Source: Undibacterium parvum (GTDB taxonomy: Bacteria > Pseudomonadota > Gammaproteobacteria > Burkholderiales > Burkholderiaceae_D). From it: 64,000 bases of DNA. This document shows, piece by piece, positions 35,174 through 45,310 of this stretch (the stretch's first letter is position 1; each line of letters starts with the position of its first letter). The translations under genes and the position numbers were made by a program. A model generated the notes under the pieces. The model did no database searches. It was not told the DNA's origin and saw only the letters and a program-made list of their open reading frames with translations. Location of the stretch: contig NZ_CP034464.1 of the NCBI RefSeq assembly GCF_003955735.1, positions 4,526,001-4,590,000 on the forward strand. Reading direction: 5' to 3'.

Positions 35174-36096
35174 AGTCCACTCATTTCTTGCTTGGCTTGG
35201 TATTTGTTGAAAATACCCATAGGTAATAAGATCAGCAAAATCATCACCACCGTGACCGCTGAGGCCATAGGCCAATCATTGTTACTAAAGAATTCGTCAA
35301 ACAACACCCGTCCTATCATCAAAGTCTCCGGGCCACCGAGCAATTCAGGGATGGTGTATTCACCTATGCAGGGGATGAAGACCAGCATAGAGCCGGCGAT
35401 GATGCCGGATTTCGATAGCGGCACGGTGATACGCCAAAATGCCTGCCATGGGCTAGCCCCCAGATCGGCAGCAGCTTCCAGATAACGCACATCGAGTTTT
35501 ACCAAGTTGGCGTACAGCGGCAAGATCATGAAAGGCAGATAGCCATACACCATCCCTAAAGCTAAGGAAAATGAGGTATTCATCATGTGGATAGGGTTAT
35601 CGATTAAACCCATGGAAAGCAGCAAGTGATTCAATAAGCCGTTATTTGCCAAAATCCCCTTCCAGGCATAGATACGCAGTAAGAAAGAGGTCCAGAATGG
35701 CAGCATGACCAACATCATTAAGGTATCGCGTCGACTCGGTTTGGCGCGCGCCATAAAATAGGCAAATGGGTAACCAAAGAACAAACACAGTAGCGTCGTA
35801 ATCAACGCAAATTTCAATGAATTGAGGTAGGTAAACAGATAGAGATTATCTTCAGCGATAAAAAAATAGCTGGCAAATCTCAATTTTAAATTTGCCACAC
35901 CATTGGTATAACTCCAGATGCTACCGAAAGGATCGATGCTATCGCCCATATCAGTCACACTGAGTTTGAGCACAATAAGAAAGGGAAGCAAAAACACCAG
36001 CAGCAGCCAGACGTAGGGAATCCCTATGACCAGATGGCGCCCGCTGAGAGCCCGCAAGCGCAGCACTCCGAATAAATTTGAAAATATAGTTTTCAT
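35170..36096 (-). CDS. potH: Putrescine ABC transporter permease PotH
   Basis: An inner-membrane permease of about 308 residues starting at 36096 (MKTIFSN) after GAGGATGCT; the longer frame overlaps potG and has no ribosome site. The EAA loop is EAAADLGASPWQAFWRITVP. It lies between potG and potI in the standard order. Confidence 0.92.
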   Translation of the reverse strand: MKTIFSNLFGVLRLRALSGRHLVIGIPYVWLLLVFLLPFLIVLKLSVTDMGDSIDPFGSIWSYTNGVANLKLRFASYFFIAEDNLYLFTYLNSLKFALITTLLCLFFGYPFAYFMARAKPSRRDTLMMLVMLPFWTSFLLRIYAWKGILANNGLLNHLLLSMGLIDNPIHMMNTSFSLALGMVYGYLPFMILPLYANLVKLDVRYLEAAADLGASPWQAFWRITVPLSKSGIIAGSMLVFIPCIGEYTIPELLGGPETLMIGRVLFDEFFSNNDWPMASAVTVVMILLILLPMGIFNKYQAKQEMSGL

Positions 36097-36110
36097 AGCA
36101 TCCTCGCTGC

Positions 36111-37250
36111 TTATTGGGTCAACACCACAAGATTGTCCGGACTCCATCTGGCGTAGATTTTTTCGCCTAGCTTGAGTTGATGAGAGGAAAATCGGTCAGA
36201 GTTGGCGATGCTCGCTTTCAATAACAAGCCGCTACGCAATTTAATATGGTAGATCGTGTAACTCCCCAGATAGGCCCAATCGACCAAGCTGCCCTCAACA
36301 CAGTTATATAAACCTTGGCCTAAATCCTGAGGCTCGTTAAAACTAATGATGATTTTTTCCGGGCGTATCCCAACTGAAACTGGCATACCTAAGTTGCCGC
36401 TAATTCCATGCCCTACATAGTGTTTGCACTCCGGCGTTTGCACCACCACGTGATCGGGTTCATCTTCGATCAACTTGCCATCAAACAGATTGATGTTGCC
36501 TATGAAGTCAGCGACGAAACGGCAATTCGGCGTTTCGTAAATTTCTCTAGGTTTGCCCACTTGCGCAATTTGTCCATGGCTCATCACCGCGACGCGTGAG
36601 GCCATGGTCATCGCTTCTTCCTGGTCATGCGTCACCATCACGCAAGTGACGCCCACTTTTTCTATGATGTTGACCAACTCCAACTGGGTTTCTTCGCGCA
36701 ACTTCTTATCTAGGGCCGCTAAGGGTTCATCAAGCAAAAGTAATTGCGGCCTCTTGGCCAAGCTGCGCGCTAAAGCGACGCGCTGCTGCTGGCCGCCCGA
36801 CATTTGATGTGGCTTGCGTTTGCCGAAGGATTTTAACTGCACCAGATCAAGCATCTTATCGACGCGATCCGCGACTTCATCTCGCTTCATGCCATCGCGG
36901 CGTAAGCCGAAAGCGATGTTGTCCCATACGCTCAAATGCGGAAACAGCGCATATGACTGAAACATCATATTGATAGGCCGCTCATAGGCGGGCGCACCGA
37001 CGATATTTTTTCCGTTCAGTAAGATCTGCCCGGAAGTCGGCGTTTCAAAACCGGCCAGCATGCGTAGTAAGGTAGATTTTCCACAACCAGAGCTACCGAG
37101 TAAGGCGAAAATCTCGCCTTTCTGAATCGAGATCGAGACATCATCGACCGCCCGTACTCCGTCAAACTCTTTGACCAGATTACGGATCACTAAGAAGGCT
37201 TTCTCATCCTTGGATGAGGGAACTACGTCGGGTTTTTTATTGGTTGCCAT
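36111..37250 (-). CDS. potG: Putrescine ABC transporter ATPase PotG
   Basis: The ATP-binding subunit, about 379 residues, the usual length. I start it at MATNKKPD (37250). Walker A is GSSGCGKST, the signature LSGGQQQRVALARSLA, and Walker B LLLLDEPLAALD. A TOBE domain follows. It drives uptake through PotH and PotI with the periplasmic binding protein PotF encoded further upstream at 42042. Confidence 0.93.
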   Translation of the reverse strand: MATNKKPDVVPSSKDEKAFLVIRNLVKEFDGVRAVDDVSISIQKGEIFALLGSSGCGKSTLLRMLAGFETPTSGQILLNGKNIVGAPAYERPINMMFQSYALFPHLSVWDNIAFGLRRDGMKRDEVADRVDKMLDLVQLKSFGKRKPHQMSGGQQQRVALARSLAKRPQLLLLDEPLAALDKKLREETQLELVNIIEKVGVTCVMVTHDQEEAMTMASRVAVMSHGQIAQVGKPREIYETPNCRFVADFIGNINLFDGKLIEDEPDHVVVQTPECKHYVGHGISGNLGMPVSVGIRPEKIIISFNEPQDLGQGLYNCVEGSLVDWAYLGSYTIYHIKLRSGLLLKASIANSDRFSSHQLKLGEKIYARWSPDNLVVLTQ

Positions 37251-37340
37251 GACAGATTTGGTACTTTCAAAATTGGAGATTATGTGAAGCGACTTCACAT
37301 CTTTCTTGTAGGGCGCCACACACTGGCAGCATTGCCTAGA

Positions 37341-38777
37341 CTAAAGGTAGTTGCGCTGTTGCAGATCGGCCAGCGTCTCATCCAGACAAAAACGGATCAA
37401 GGCGATCATCTCGTCGATCTGCGCAATAGTCATAGTCAAAGGAGGAGAGACAATCATACGATTGCCAACCGCGCGCATAATCATGCCGTGCTTAAACATG
37501 TGGTCGCGACAGATCTGCCCCACCCCAAGGTCTTTCGGGAACATCTGCATATCAAAAATATTTTCGGCTTTTTCTTTGACTAAAACCAAGGCCGCTAAAA
37601 ATCCGCAGGTATCGACCATACCAACCAGGGGATGGTCAAGCAGACTGTCAAATCCTTGCTTCAGATACGGCCCAGTTTCGTCCCGAACTTGCTCTATAAT
37701 TTTTTCTTCGCGCAAAATGCGAATATTCTCGAGTGCCGCCGCGCATGCAACCGGGTGGCCAGAGTAGGTGAAGCCATGGTTGAAGTCGCCGCCTTTTTCT
37801 ATCAGCACCTGGGCCACCTTATCGCCTACCATCACACCGCCCAGCGGCAAATAACCGGACGTGACCCCTTTGGCAAAGGTCATTAAATCGGCCTTGATTT
37901 CGAAATGTTCGGAGCCGAACCAGCACCCTACGCGACCGAAGCCACAGATGACTTCGTCGACGATCAGCAAAATATCGTATTTGCTACAGATGCGCTGAAT
38001 TTCCGGCCAATAGGTAGCAGGCGGGATAATGACACCACCGGCGCCCTGCAAAGGCTCGGCAATAAAAGCGGCGACCTGGTCGGCACCAACTTCCAGAATT
38101 TTATCTTCTAACCATGAAGCGGCTTTTAGCCCAAATTCATCCTGCGTTAAGCCCTTGCCGCCTTCCAAATAGTAAGGTTGGCCTATATGTACTATGCCAG
38201 GAATAGGCAAGCTGCCTTGCGCGTGCATTGCTGACATGCCGCCGAGCGAGGCGCCCGCTACGGTGCTGCCGTGATAGGCATTGTGACGACTGATAATCAC
38301 ATGGCGTTCGCTATAACCGAGCAAATCCCAATAGCGACGCACCATGCGTAGATTGGTATCATTCGCTTCGGAACCGGAACCGGTAAAGAAGACATGCTTG
38401 AATTGGGGCGGTGAAATTTCGACCAAGGCCTTGGCCAATTCCACCGCAGGAATATTCGTGGTATTGAAAAAGCTATTATAGAAAGGCAGTTGCTGCATTT
38501 GCGTATACACCGCATCTGAGATACTTTTGCGGCCATAACCGACGTTGACGCACCATAGGCCCGCCATGCCATCTAAGATACGCTTGCCTTGGCTATCCCA
38601 AAGATAAATATCCTGCGCTTCGACGATGACCTGAGCTCCGCGATTTGCCAAAGCTTTGAAATTGGTAAACGGATGTAGATAATGCGCCGTATCCATGGCC
38701 TGAATAGCTTCAGTGTTGTAGTGCACTTGCTGCGGTGTCGAGACCACGGCTAGGGCTGCCAGTGTATTTGATTTCAT
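37341..38777 (-). CDS. spuC: Putrescine-pyruvate aminotransferase (SpuC)
   Basis: A class III PLP-dependent aminotransferase of 478 residues that passes the putrescine amino group to pyruvate and gives 4-aminobutanal. The PLP lysine is in MTFAKGVTSGYLPLGG, with GSGSEANDTNLRM and the Asp in LLIVDEVICGFGR. AGGTG precedes the start. Together with puuA it shows two parallel entry routes for putrescine. The very similar beta-alanine aminotransferase class is the main alternative. Confidence 0.87.
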   Translation of the reverse strand: MKSNTLAALAVVSTPQQVHYNTEAIQAMDTAHYLHPFTNFKALANRGAQVIVEAQDIYLWDSQGKRILDGMAGLWCVNVGYGRKSISDAVYTQMQQLPFYNSFFNTTNIPAVELAKALVEISPPQFKHVFFTGSGSEANDTNLRMVRRYWDLLGYSERHVIISRHNAYHGSTVAGASLGGMSAMHAQGSLPIPGIVHIGQPYYLEGGKGLTQDEFGLKAASWLEDKILEVGADQVAAFIAEPLQGAGGVIIPPATYWPEIQRICSKYDILLIVDEVICGFGRVGCWFGSEHFEIKADLMTFAKGVTSGYLPLGGVMVGDKVAQVLIEKGGDFNHGFTYSGHPVACAAALENIRILREEKIIEQVRDETGPYLKQGFDSLLDHPLVGMVDTCGFLAALVLVKEKAENIFDMQMFPKDLGVGQICRDHMFKHGMIMRAVGNRMIVSPPLTMTIAQIDEMIALIRFCLDETLADLQQRNYL

Positions 38778-38916
38778 GTTTCACCTAATTGTTGAATACC
38801 GGACAAAGCCGCGGATGTGGCGCTGGCGTTTGTCTAAATTTCAAAAAATAAAACGAGTTAATCCTATTCCTTCGCTTTGCTGGCGAAGGAAGTGATGTAG
38901 TGAGAAGCTAGTGGTT

Positions 38917-40287
38917 TTAAACGTGCAGCAGCAGGTGCTCACGCTCCCAGGGACTGATGACTGTCATGAACTCTTGATGCTCCAGATCTTTGATGGCGCA
39001 ATACACGTCAATGAAACGCTCACCCAGTACGCTACGCAGCTTGGTCTCGGCGCGCAGTGCCTGCAACGCCTCAGGCAAACCCTGTGGCAATTCAAATTTC
39101 AGGTCATACGCACTACCAACCATGATCGGTGTCGGTTCCAGTTGCTCGGTCATGCCGAGATAACCGCAGGCCAGTGTCACAGCCAGTGCCAGATAAGGAT
39201 TGGCATCGGCACCGATAATGCGATTTTCTACCCGCCTATCTTGCGCGCCCGACTCAGGTACACGAAACCCTACGGTACGATTATCCAAACCCCACTGGAT
39301 ATTGATAGGCGCAGCCGTGTGGCGCACGATGCGACGATACGAATTAACATAAGGGGCAACGATCGCCATCGCCGCAGGCATATAGCGCTGCAAGCCAGCG
39401 ATGTAATGTTTAAAAATTGGCGCCGCCGAGCCATCCAGATTACTGAAAATATTCAAGCCGGTCTTGGCGTCAACCACGCTTTGGTGTACATGCATGGCCG
39501 AGCCTGGCTCGCCCATCATGGGTTTGGCCATGAAGGTGGCATACATATCGTGCTTCAAAGCCGCTTCCCGCAGGGTGCGCTTAAAAAAGAACACTTTATC
39601 GGCCAAGCCTAAAGGATCGCCGTGCAGGAAATTGATTTCCATCTGACCGGCACCGATCTCATGTATCAAGGTATCGACATCGAGATTCATCAGCTCGCAG
39701 TAATCGTAAATATCTTCGAACAAGGGATCGAATTCGTTGACAGCATCAATGCTATATACCTGGCGACTGGTTTCGGCGCGGCCACTACGTCCTACCGGCG
39801 GCTTCAAAGGCAAATCGGGATCGGTATTTTTAGCCGTCAGATAAAATTCCAATTCTGGTGCCACGACAGGTTTCCAACCTTTGTCGGCGTACAGTTTCAA
39901 GACCTTACGTAATACCGAGCGAGGAGCAAAATCGACCAACATCCCATCCGAGAAAAAACAATCATGGATGACTTGCGCGGTCGGGTCTGTGGCCCATGGC
40001 ACCATGGTAATGGTCGTTGGGTCGGCCTTTAAGATCATGTCCCTATCGGTTGATGAGATAGCTCTATCGTAAGGGCCATCATCGGTAGGATAGTTGCCAG
40101 TGACGGTCATGCCCAGCACTGCCTCGGGGATACGCATGCCACGCTCTTGCGTGAATTTACCTCGAGGTAAAATTTTACCGCGCGCCACTCCAGTCAGATC
40201 GGGCACTAAACATTCAATTTCTGTCACGCGCTTTTCGTTGAGCCACAGATCCATATCGGTGTACGAAAAATTTTCATGTATAGACAT
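38917..40287 (-). CDS. puuA: Gamma-glutamylputrescine synthetase (PuuA)
   Basis: A glutamine synthetase-fold ligase of 456 residues that uses ATP to join glutamate and putrescine, the first step of the Puu route. Visible motifs include LTGVARGKILPR, EIGAGQMEINF, MGEPGSAMHVHQS and NSYRRIVRHTAAPINIQWGLDNRT. These differ from housekeeping GlnA and fit PuuA/SpuI. It lies upstream of spuC. A weak ribosome site precedes the ATG. Confidence 0.9.
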   Translation of the reverse strand: MSIHENFSYTDMDLWLNEKRVTEIECLVPDLTGVARGKILPRGKFTQERGMRIPEAVLGMTVTGNYPTDDGPYDRAISSTDRDMILKADPTTITMVPWATDPTAQVIHDCFFSDGMLVDFAPRSVLRKVLKLYADKGWKPVVAPELEFYLTAKNTDPDLPLKPPVGRSGRAETSRQVYSIDAVNEFDPLFEDIYDYCELMNLDVDTLIHEIGAGQMEINFLHGDPLGLADKVFFFKRTLREAALKHDMYATFMAKPMMGEPGSAMHVHQSVVDAKTGLNIFSNLDGSAAPIFKHYIAGLQRYMPAAMAIVAPYVNSYRRIVRHTAAPINIQWGLDNRTVGFRVPESGAQDRRVENRIIGADANPYLALAVTLACGYLGMTEQLEPTPIMVGSAYDLKFELPQGLPEALQALRAETKLRSVLGERFIDVYCAIKDLEHQEFMTVISPWEREHLLLHV

Positions 40288-40480
40288 TTTTTACTCGTTT
40301 CTTTTTGCGCCGCTTTTCCGCTGCGTTTTTCACTGCATTTTATGACGAATGTTCGCGTCGTTTCCGAGCGCGAGTCTAGGCTCGTTGCGTGCTGCACCAA
40401 CTAGCCTAGATAGATCCAGCAAGTATTCATAGATAGAGGGAATTCAAAACCATACAAACACCGACTCTGAAGTGACGAAA

Positions 40481-40518
40481 ATACCTACCGAGCTCAACTT
40501 CGAGCTCGGTAGGTATTG
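40481..40518 (-). terminator. Terminator after the porin gene
   Basis: A perfect 16-bp stem (AATACCTACCGAGCTC and its complement) with a six-base loop. On the minus strand it is followed by TTTTCGTC. It separates the porin from puuA. Confidence 0.82.
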
Positions 40519-40524
40519 CTTCGA

Positions 40525-41940
40525 TTAGAAGCTCAGCACCATCGAGGTACCGAACAACTGATTGTCGCGTTTAAACGTACCATCTCTGACATCAACGAAG
40601 ACTGGCAGACTAGCGCGGTCGTAACGGTATTCAACTTTAAATACGGTATTGGCGTTGAAGTTATAACGCATACCTAAAGTGATTTCGCTACGATTAGCGC
40701 CCACTTCAGGATTGCCAACTGGATCAGGGCCCAAACCATTGCGAGAATCGGCGAAGTTCCAGCCACCAAAAGTACCGCCACCATTTTTTTGATTGTTCAA
40801 ATAATCCAAGCGGACCACACCCTCAAGCGCAGTGTTAAATTTGTAGCCAACGGTAGTACTCGCACCCCACCAACTACTATCGCGCAAATTACCGCTAACT
40901 GGGTCAGCCGTGATGGCAGCGTTTCTTTGTGCACCGACGCTCACTTGTCCAGCAATAGACCAATCACCGCGGGTGTAACCGCCTTCTAACTCCAGAGTTT
41001 TTACCAGAGCATCAGTCCCATCATAGGCCACGGTGGTGATAGGATTGCTAGCGCCTGCAGCACGGTAATTCGGCAGTTTGCCGACCATACCAACCAGAGC
41101 CAGGTAAGTAAATTCTTGTGCGTAATCGAAATAATCGGCACGAAATACCAAGGCAGTGGATTTTTCAGAATTAGGTTTTTTGGACGAGTTGATGTTCGCT
41201 ACCATGGTTTTCAATGTGTATTTTGAATTCAACGCCTTTTCAAAACCCACACCTGTGAATGAAGCCGGGATAGTGAAATCAAACAAGAGATTATGCGTAA
41301 TCAGTTTATTTCTGTATGACTCTAAAGCTTCATAACCTTCCCAGGATGGCACTTGACCAGCCAGTAAACGCGTGCCATCTAGGCCGGTAATCGGCATCCA
41401 GATACTCGCTTCGTGTACGATAGATTTACCATCGATAGTATTACCAGCACCAACCCGGTTTGGTATCAAGGTCAGATGAAATTTCGTGCCGCTTTCCATC
41501 TCTTTTTGAATATCAAGAATGGCAGCACCGAAAGCGCCATTGTCAAACGCGAATTCAGGTGCACCGGTAGCTGTCAGGCTAGAATTTAAGAATTGGAAAC
41601 CTGCGCGGTTTTGATTCTGCGTATAGATATAGGTAGGGTCGATAGATCCGCTAATTTTCAAACCCTTGATACCCATGCTGGTATTGGCATCGACCTGCGC
41701 ATCGGCCATCACGGAGAGTCGATTTAACTCACGCTCTTGCTCAGCATTCATGCCTGGCGCCTCGGCATTTTTTTGTTTCAAGGCCGCTTCCAACTCGTTC
41801 ATACGGGTTTGCATATTGCCTAATGCCGCTTGCGTGCGGCGCATTTCTTGCACAATTTCAGTTTGCGACTGCGCTTGAGCCACGAGCGGTAAGACACTGA
41901 CGCCAGCGACCAACAGACTGGTAATAGTAGTAGATTTCAT
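40525..41940 (-). CDS. Outer membrane porin-like beta-barrel protein
   Basis: A 471-residue protein with a signal peptide cut after AQA, a short coiled coil (about residues 25-60, EIVQEMRRTQAALGNMQTRMNELEAALKQ), then alternating aromatic beta-strands and a terminal Phe (MVLSF), the outer-membrane insertion signal. This layout fits the DUF3138/DcaP-like porins of Burkholderiales. Between potF and puuA it may pass polyamines or agmatine across the outer membrane; that is inference. Confidence 0.78.
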   Translation of the reverse strand: MKSTTITSLLVAGVSVLPLVAQAQSQTEIVQEMRRTQAALGNMQTRMNELEAALKQKNAEAPGMNAEQERELNRLSVMADAQVDANTSMGIKGLKISGSIDPTYIYTQNQNRAGFQFLNSSLTATGAPEFAFDNGAFGAAILDIQKEMESGTKFHLTLIPNRVGAGNTIDGKSIVHEASIWMPITGLDGTRLLAGQVPSWEGYEALESYRNKLITHNLLFDFTIPASFTGVGFEKALNSKYTLKTMVANINSSKKPNSEKSTALVFRADYFDYAQEFTYLALVGMVGKLPNYRAAGASNPITTVAYDGTDALVKTLELEGGYTRGDWSIAGQVSVGAQRNAAITADPVSGNLRDSSWWGASTTVGYKFNTALEGVVRLDYLNNQKNGGGTFGGWNFADSRNGLGPDPVGNPEVGANRSEITLGMRYNFNANTVFKVEYRYDRASLPVFVDVRDGTFKRDNQLFGTSMVLSF

Positions 41941-42041
41941 GATGGTTTTTCCTTGATAGATGATGTAGAGGCAAAATCTCTCCCCTACCCGCCATCACAG
42001 CGGGTTTAGAGGATCTCGATACAAATTGGGGTTCTAAAAAA

Positions 42042-43217
42042 TCAATAGCCAGTCTTGAACTTGGTGTAGATACGCGATGACAACCTACGTATCTCGCCAT
42101 TGACCTTGCCCTGCACGCCCATGCGATTGATCTCTGCATCAGTCGGGAAAACTTCAGCGCTGCTAGAAATTTCGGGGTTCACAAACTTGCGACCTTCCTT
42201 ATTAGGATTGGCGTAAAACAGCTTGTTCGTCAATGAGGCATGTACCTCTGGACGCATGATGTAATTCATGAATTTATGCGCATTGCTAACGTGAGGCGCA
42301 TCTACCGGTATCACCATGGTGTCAAAAAACATGACGCCGCCAGTCTTAGGCATGAGAGGCTGAATATGCACTGCAGGTTTAAGCGCTGCGGCGCGACGCT
42401 TGGCATTACTCAGGTCACCCGACCAACCCATTGCGACACAGACCGAGCCGCCCACCATGTCATTGATATACCCGGAAGAGCTAAATAGTGTCACGTAAGG
42501 ACGCACAGAATTGAGTAAAGCACCCACTTCAGCATAATCGGACGGATTGGTACTTGCCAAAGACTTGCCCAGATAATGCAGGGCAGCCGGCACCACTTCG
42601 GAAGGAGAGTCTAAGAAAGAAACACCGCAAGACTTCAGCTTGGAAACGTATTCAGGTTTAAATAACAGATCCCAAGCATTGTCCGGCATAGGTAAATTAC
42701 CTAATGCGGCCTTGACTTTATCAACGTTGATACCAACCGTGGTGTAACCCCACAGATAATTGACCAAGTATTGATGGCCAGGATCAAGTTTGGCGATCTG
42801 CGCCTGAGTCACAGGATCGAGGTTTTTCATGTTGGGCAATTGGTTCTTATCGAGCACATGCAGTAAACCACCATCGGCCTGCATTCTGCCCCAACCGGAA
42901 GAAGACATCACGACGTCATAGCCAGAACGACCCGCGACCAATTTCGCATGGAGAATTTCGCTGCTATCGAAGGTGTCATAACGCACCTTGATCCCAGTTT
43001 CTTTCTCAAAGTTCGCAATCGTGTCGTCAGCGATATAAGCAGACCAATTGTAAAAGTTAAGAATTTTCTCTTCCTGTGGCTCGGCCTTGGCTGTCACAGA
43101 GACGGATGGAATTGCGGTTTGCGCATTGGCGTCAATTGCCAGCAAACCCGCGTAACAACTTAGAATTGAGGCGATAAATTTGTGCTTGAATTTGTGCTTA
43201 ATACAGATGCTACTCAT
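42042..43217 (-). CDS. potF: Periplasmic putrescine-binding protein (PotF-like)
   Basis: A 391-residue polyamine-binding protein. After a signal peptide (ending near DANAQ) it shows LNFYNWSAYIADDTIANFEKETG, DTFDSSEILHAKLVAGRSGYDVV and DNAWDLLFKPEYVSKL, the PotF/SpuD pattern. GGGAG precedes the start. It is separated from potGHI by the porin, puuA and spuC but must serve that transporter. A SpuD-like putrescine or SpuE-like spermidine preference cannot be fixed here. Confidence 0.9.
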   Translation of the reverse strand: MSSICIKHKFKHKFIASILSCYAGLLAIDANAQTAIPSVSVTAKAEPQEEKILNFYNWSAYIADDTIANFEKETGIKVRYDTFDSSEILHAKLVAGRSGYDVVMSSSGWGRMQADGGLLHVLDKNQLPNMKNLDPVTQAQIAKLDPGHQYLVNYLWGYTTVGINVDKVKAALGNLPMPDNAWDLLFKPEYVSKLKSCGVSFLDSPSEVVPAALHYLGKSLASTNPSDYAEVGALLNSVRPYVTLFSSSGYINDMVGGSVCVAMGWSGDLSNAKRRAAALKPAVHIQPLMPKTGGVMFFDTMVIPVDAPHVSNAHKFMNYIMRPEVHASLTNKLFYANPNKEGRKFVNPEISSSAEVFPTDAEINRMGVQGKVNGEIRRLSSRIYTKFKTGY

Positions 43218-43270
43218 GCTGATCTCCCTGGTTTATTTTTTACTTATTTGACTTACTTTAAACTCAAATG

Positions 43271-43295
43271 CTAGGCTAGACATACTCCAGCCTAG
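43271..43295 (-). terminator. Hairpin after aguA (43300)
   Basis: A seven-base stem CTAGGCT and AGCCTAG lies between the deiminase stop and potF. The T-run is weak. Confidence 0.45.
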
Positions 43296-43299
43296 TGCA

Positions 43300-44355
43300 T
43301 TACTTCGGCTCTTGCTGCGTGGTGCAGTGGATACCACCGCCCCCCGCAGCAATACAGTCGATGTTGATTTGCACTACCAGACGCTCAGGATATAAATCCT
43401 GTAGCGTATGTAGTGCGTTTTGATCGGCTTTGGCATCGCCAAACTCGGGTGCAATCACGGCGCCATTCACCAAGTAGTAATTAAGGTAGCCGGCTGCAAA
43501 ATGCTCGTTCTTATACTGCGCGCGGATTTCACTTGGGGCCTCGATCAAAACAATTTTTAAGGCATTGCCACTGGCGTCTCTGGCGGCACGCAATATTTCC
43601 AAATGGCGCAAAGTCATCGCGTGCACGTAAGAACTGGTATCTGGATCAAAATGCACCAGCACCACACCAGGTCCAGCGAAGCGAGCATAAAAATCGATAT
43701 GCGCGTCGGTAATGTCGCGACCTCGAATACCCGGCAGCCAGATGATGCTATGCAGTCCTAGCAGCGCTTTCAGTTGAACTTCGGCCATGCTCTTGGTCAT
43801 GCCAGGATTACGATTTTCGTTGAGGACACTGCTTTCTGTGATTAAGGCAGTGCCTTTGCCGTCCACTTCTATCGCACCACCTTCAAGCACTAAAGCGGTT
43901 TTTTTTATCCTAGCCCAAGCTGCTTTGGCAGTGACTGCGGCCACCTTACTATCCGAACGGTGCGCTTGTTTATTACCCCAACCATTGAAGTTAAAATCAA
44001 CCGCCATCCGCTCGCCACTCTTGGCGTGAATAAAAACCGGACCTGTGTCGCGCATCCACAAATCATCCAGAGCGCAAGTGATCAATTCCACATTAGGCCC
44101 GCATTTTGCGCGCGCCAGCTCCAGTTCATGCTCTCTGACCAACATGGTGACTGGCTCGAAACGCGCGATGGTGCTAGCAATCAGTCCAAGATTGTCCTGG
44201 ACTGCCCCCAACATATCACCCCACAACTCGGCACACGCACCAAATGCCATCCAGGTGCGCAAATGCGGTTCGCTCTCGTCCGGCATGCCTACACGATTAT
44301 TGTTGCTCGTGCTGGCCGGGCCGACGGTATGCTCGACGGTTGGCTTCATTAACAT
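43300..44355 (-). CDS. aguA: Agmatine deiminase-family protein, cytosolic (second copy)
   Basis: A 351-residue deiminase without signal peptide. Landmarks are TWMAFGACAELW, LWMRDTGPVF, GGAIEVDGKGTALITES, TDAHIDFYARF and the Cys in GGGGIHCTTQQ. It is closer in these motifs to the exported paralogues than to the canonical enzyme at 45311. The ATG follows the aguB stop by three bases, which implies coupling. It may be agmatine deiminase or act on another guanidino compound. Confidence 0.82.
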   Translation of the reverse strand: MLMKPTVEHTVGPASTSNNNRVGMPDESEPHLRTWMAFGACAELWGDMLGAVQDNLGLIASTIARFEPVTMLVREHELELARAKCGPNVELITCALDDLWMRDTGPVFIHAKSGERMAVDFNFNGWGNKQAHRSDSKVAAVTAKAAWARIKKTALVLEGGAIEVDGKGTALITESSVLNENRNPGMTKSMAEVQLKALLGLHSIIWLPGIRGRDITDAHIDFYARFAGPGVVLVHFDPDTSSYVHAMTLRHLEILRAARDASGNALKIVLIEAPSEIRAQYKNEHFAAGYLNYYLVNGAVIAPEFGDAKADQNALHTLQDLYPERLVVQINIDCIAAGGGGIHCTTQQEPK

Positions 44356-44358
44356 GCC

Positions 44359-45288
44359 TTAAGCCTTCTTGCGCAAATCAGGGCGTATATGGTGCCCATC
44401 GCTAGTTTGTAAGGTGGTATACATTTCAGGACGGCGATCGCGGAAGAAGCCAAAACTTTGACGCTCTTTACGAATTTCTTCCAAATCAAAGCTATGTAGC
44501 AGGATCGTTTCATCCACGCGGTTGGCTTCAGCCACTTTCTTACCGGTGTAATCAGCAATGAAACTGGAGCCATAAAAAGTACCGGTTAAGCCTTTTTGTA
44601 GCGCGTTGTTATTGCCGATACCGGTCTCGCTGCCGATGCGATTGGCGGCGACTACCGGCACCATATTGGCGGCGGCGTGACCTTGCATGGTGCGCTGCCA
44701 ATGGCCTGCTGTATCCATTTCAGTACTATGCGGCTCTGAACCTATGATGGTCGGGAAACACATGATTTCTGCACCCATCAAGGCCATACTGCGGGCGGTT
44801 TCCGGATACCACTGATCCCAGCAGATCGCTACACCGATGCGTCCAAAACGGGTATCCCAGACTTTAAAACCAGTGTCGCCAGGTGAGAAATAGAATTTTT
44901 CTGTATACCCAGGACCATCTGGAATATGGGTCTTGCGATAGACACCCAATACCGCGCCATCGGCATCTGCGACCGCCACCGAATTGAACGCCGCATTGCC
45001 GGCACGCTCAAAGAAGCCTATCGGTAGAACGATATTGAGTTCGCCCGCTAATTTGGCAAAATGCGCGATACGAGGGTTGCCTTCGAATGGTTCGGCCAGA
45101 TCAAGATGATTCACGTTTTGATCAAGACAGAAGTAAGGCATCATGAACAGTTCAGGGCACAACACTAAGTTAGCGCCCTTGGCTGCCGCTTCGCGTATCA
45201 AGCGCTCGGCTCTGTCCATATTCAGTTGAAAATCCCAATCGCCTGATGCCATTTGTACAGAAGCGACGGTAATGGTTCGTTTAGTCAT
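44359..45288 (-). CDS. aguB: N-carbamoylputrescine amidase (AguB)
   Basis: A nitrilase-superfamily enzyme of 309 residues that hydrolyses N-carbamoylputrescine to putrescine, CO2 and ammonia. I start it at 45288 (MTKRTITVASVQMA) with AGGA upstream. The triad is Glu in LCPELFM, Lys in YRKTHIPDG and Cys in GVAICWDQWYPE; the ending RDRRPEMY is characteristic. It sits between two deiminase genes, giving the full agmatine-to-putrescine route. Confidence 0.93.
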   Translation of the reverse strand: MTKRTITVASVQMASGDWDFQLNMDRAERLIREAAAKGANLVLCPELFMMPYFCLDQNVNHLDLAEPFEGNPRIAHFAKLAGELNIVLPIGFFERAGNAAFNSVAVADADGAVLGVYRKTHIPDGPGYTEKFYFSPGDTGFKVWDTRFGRIGVAICWDQWYPETARSMALMGAEIMCFPTIIGSEPHSTEMDTAGHWQRTMQGHAAANMVPVVAANRIGSETGIGNNNALQKGLTGTFYGSSFIADYTGKKVAEANRVDETILLHSFDLEEIRKERQSFGFFRDRRPEMYTTLQTSDGHHIRPDLRKKA

Positions 45289-45310
45289 ATCATGCATCCT
45301 CAATAAACAC

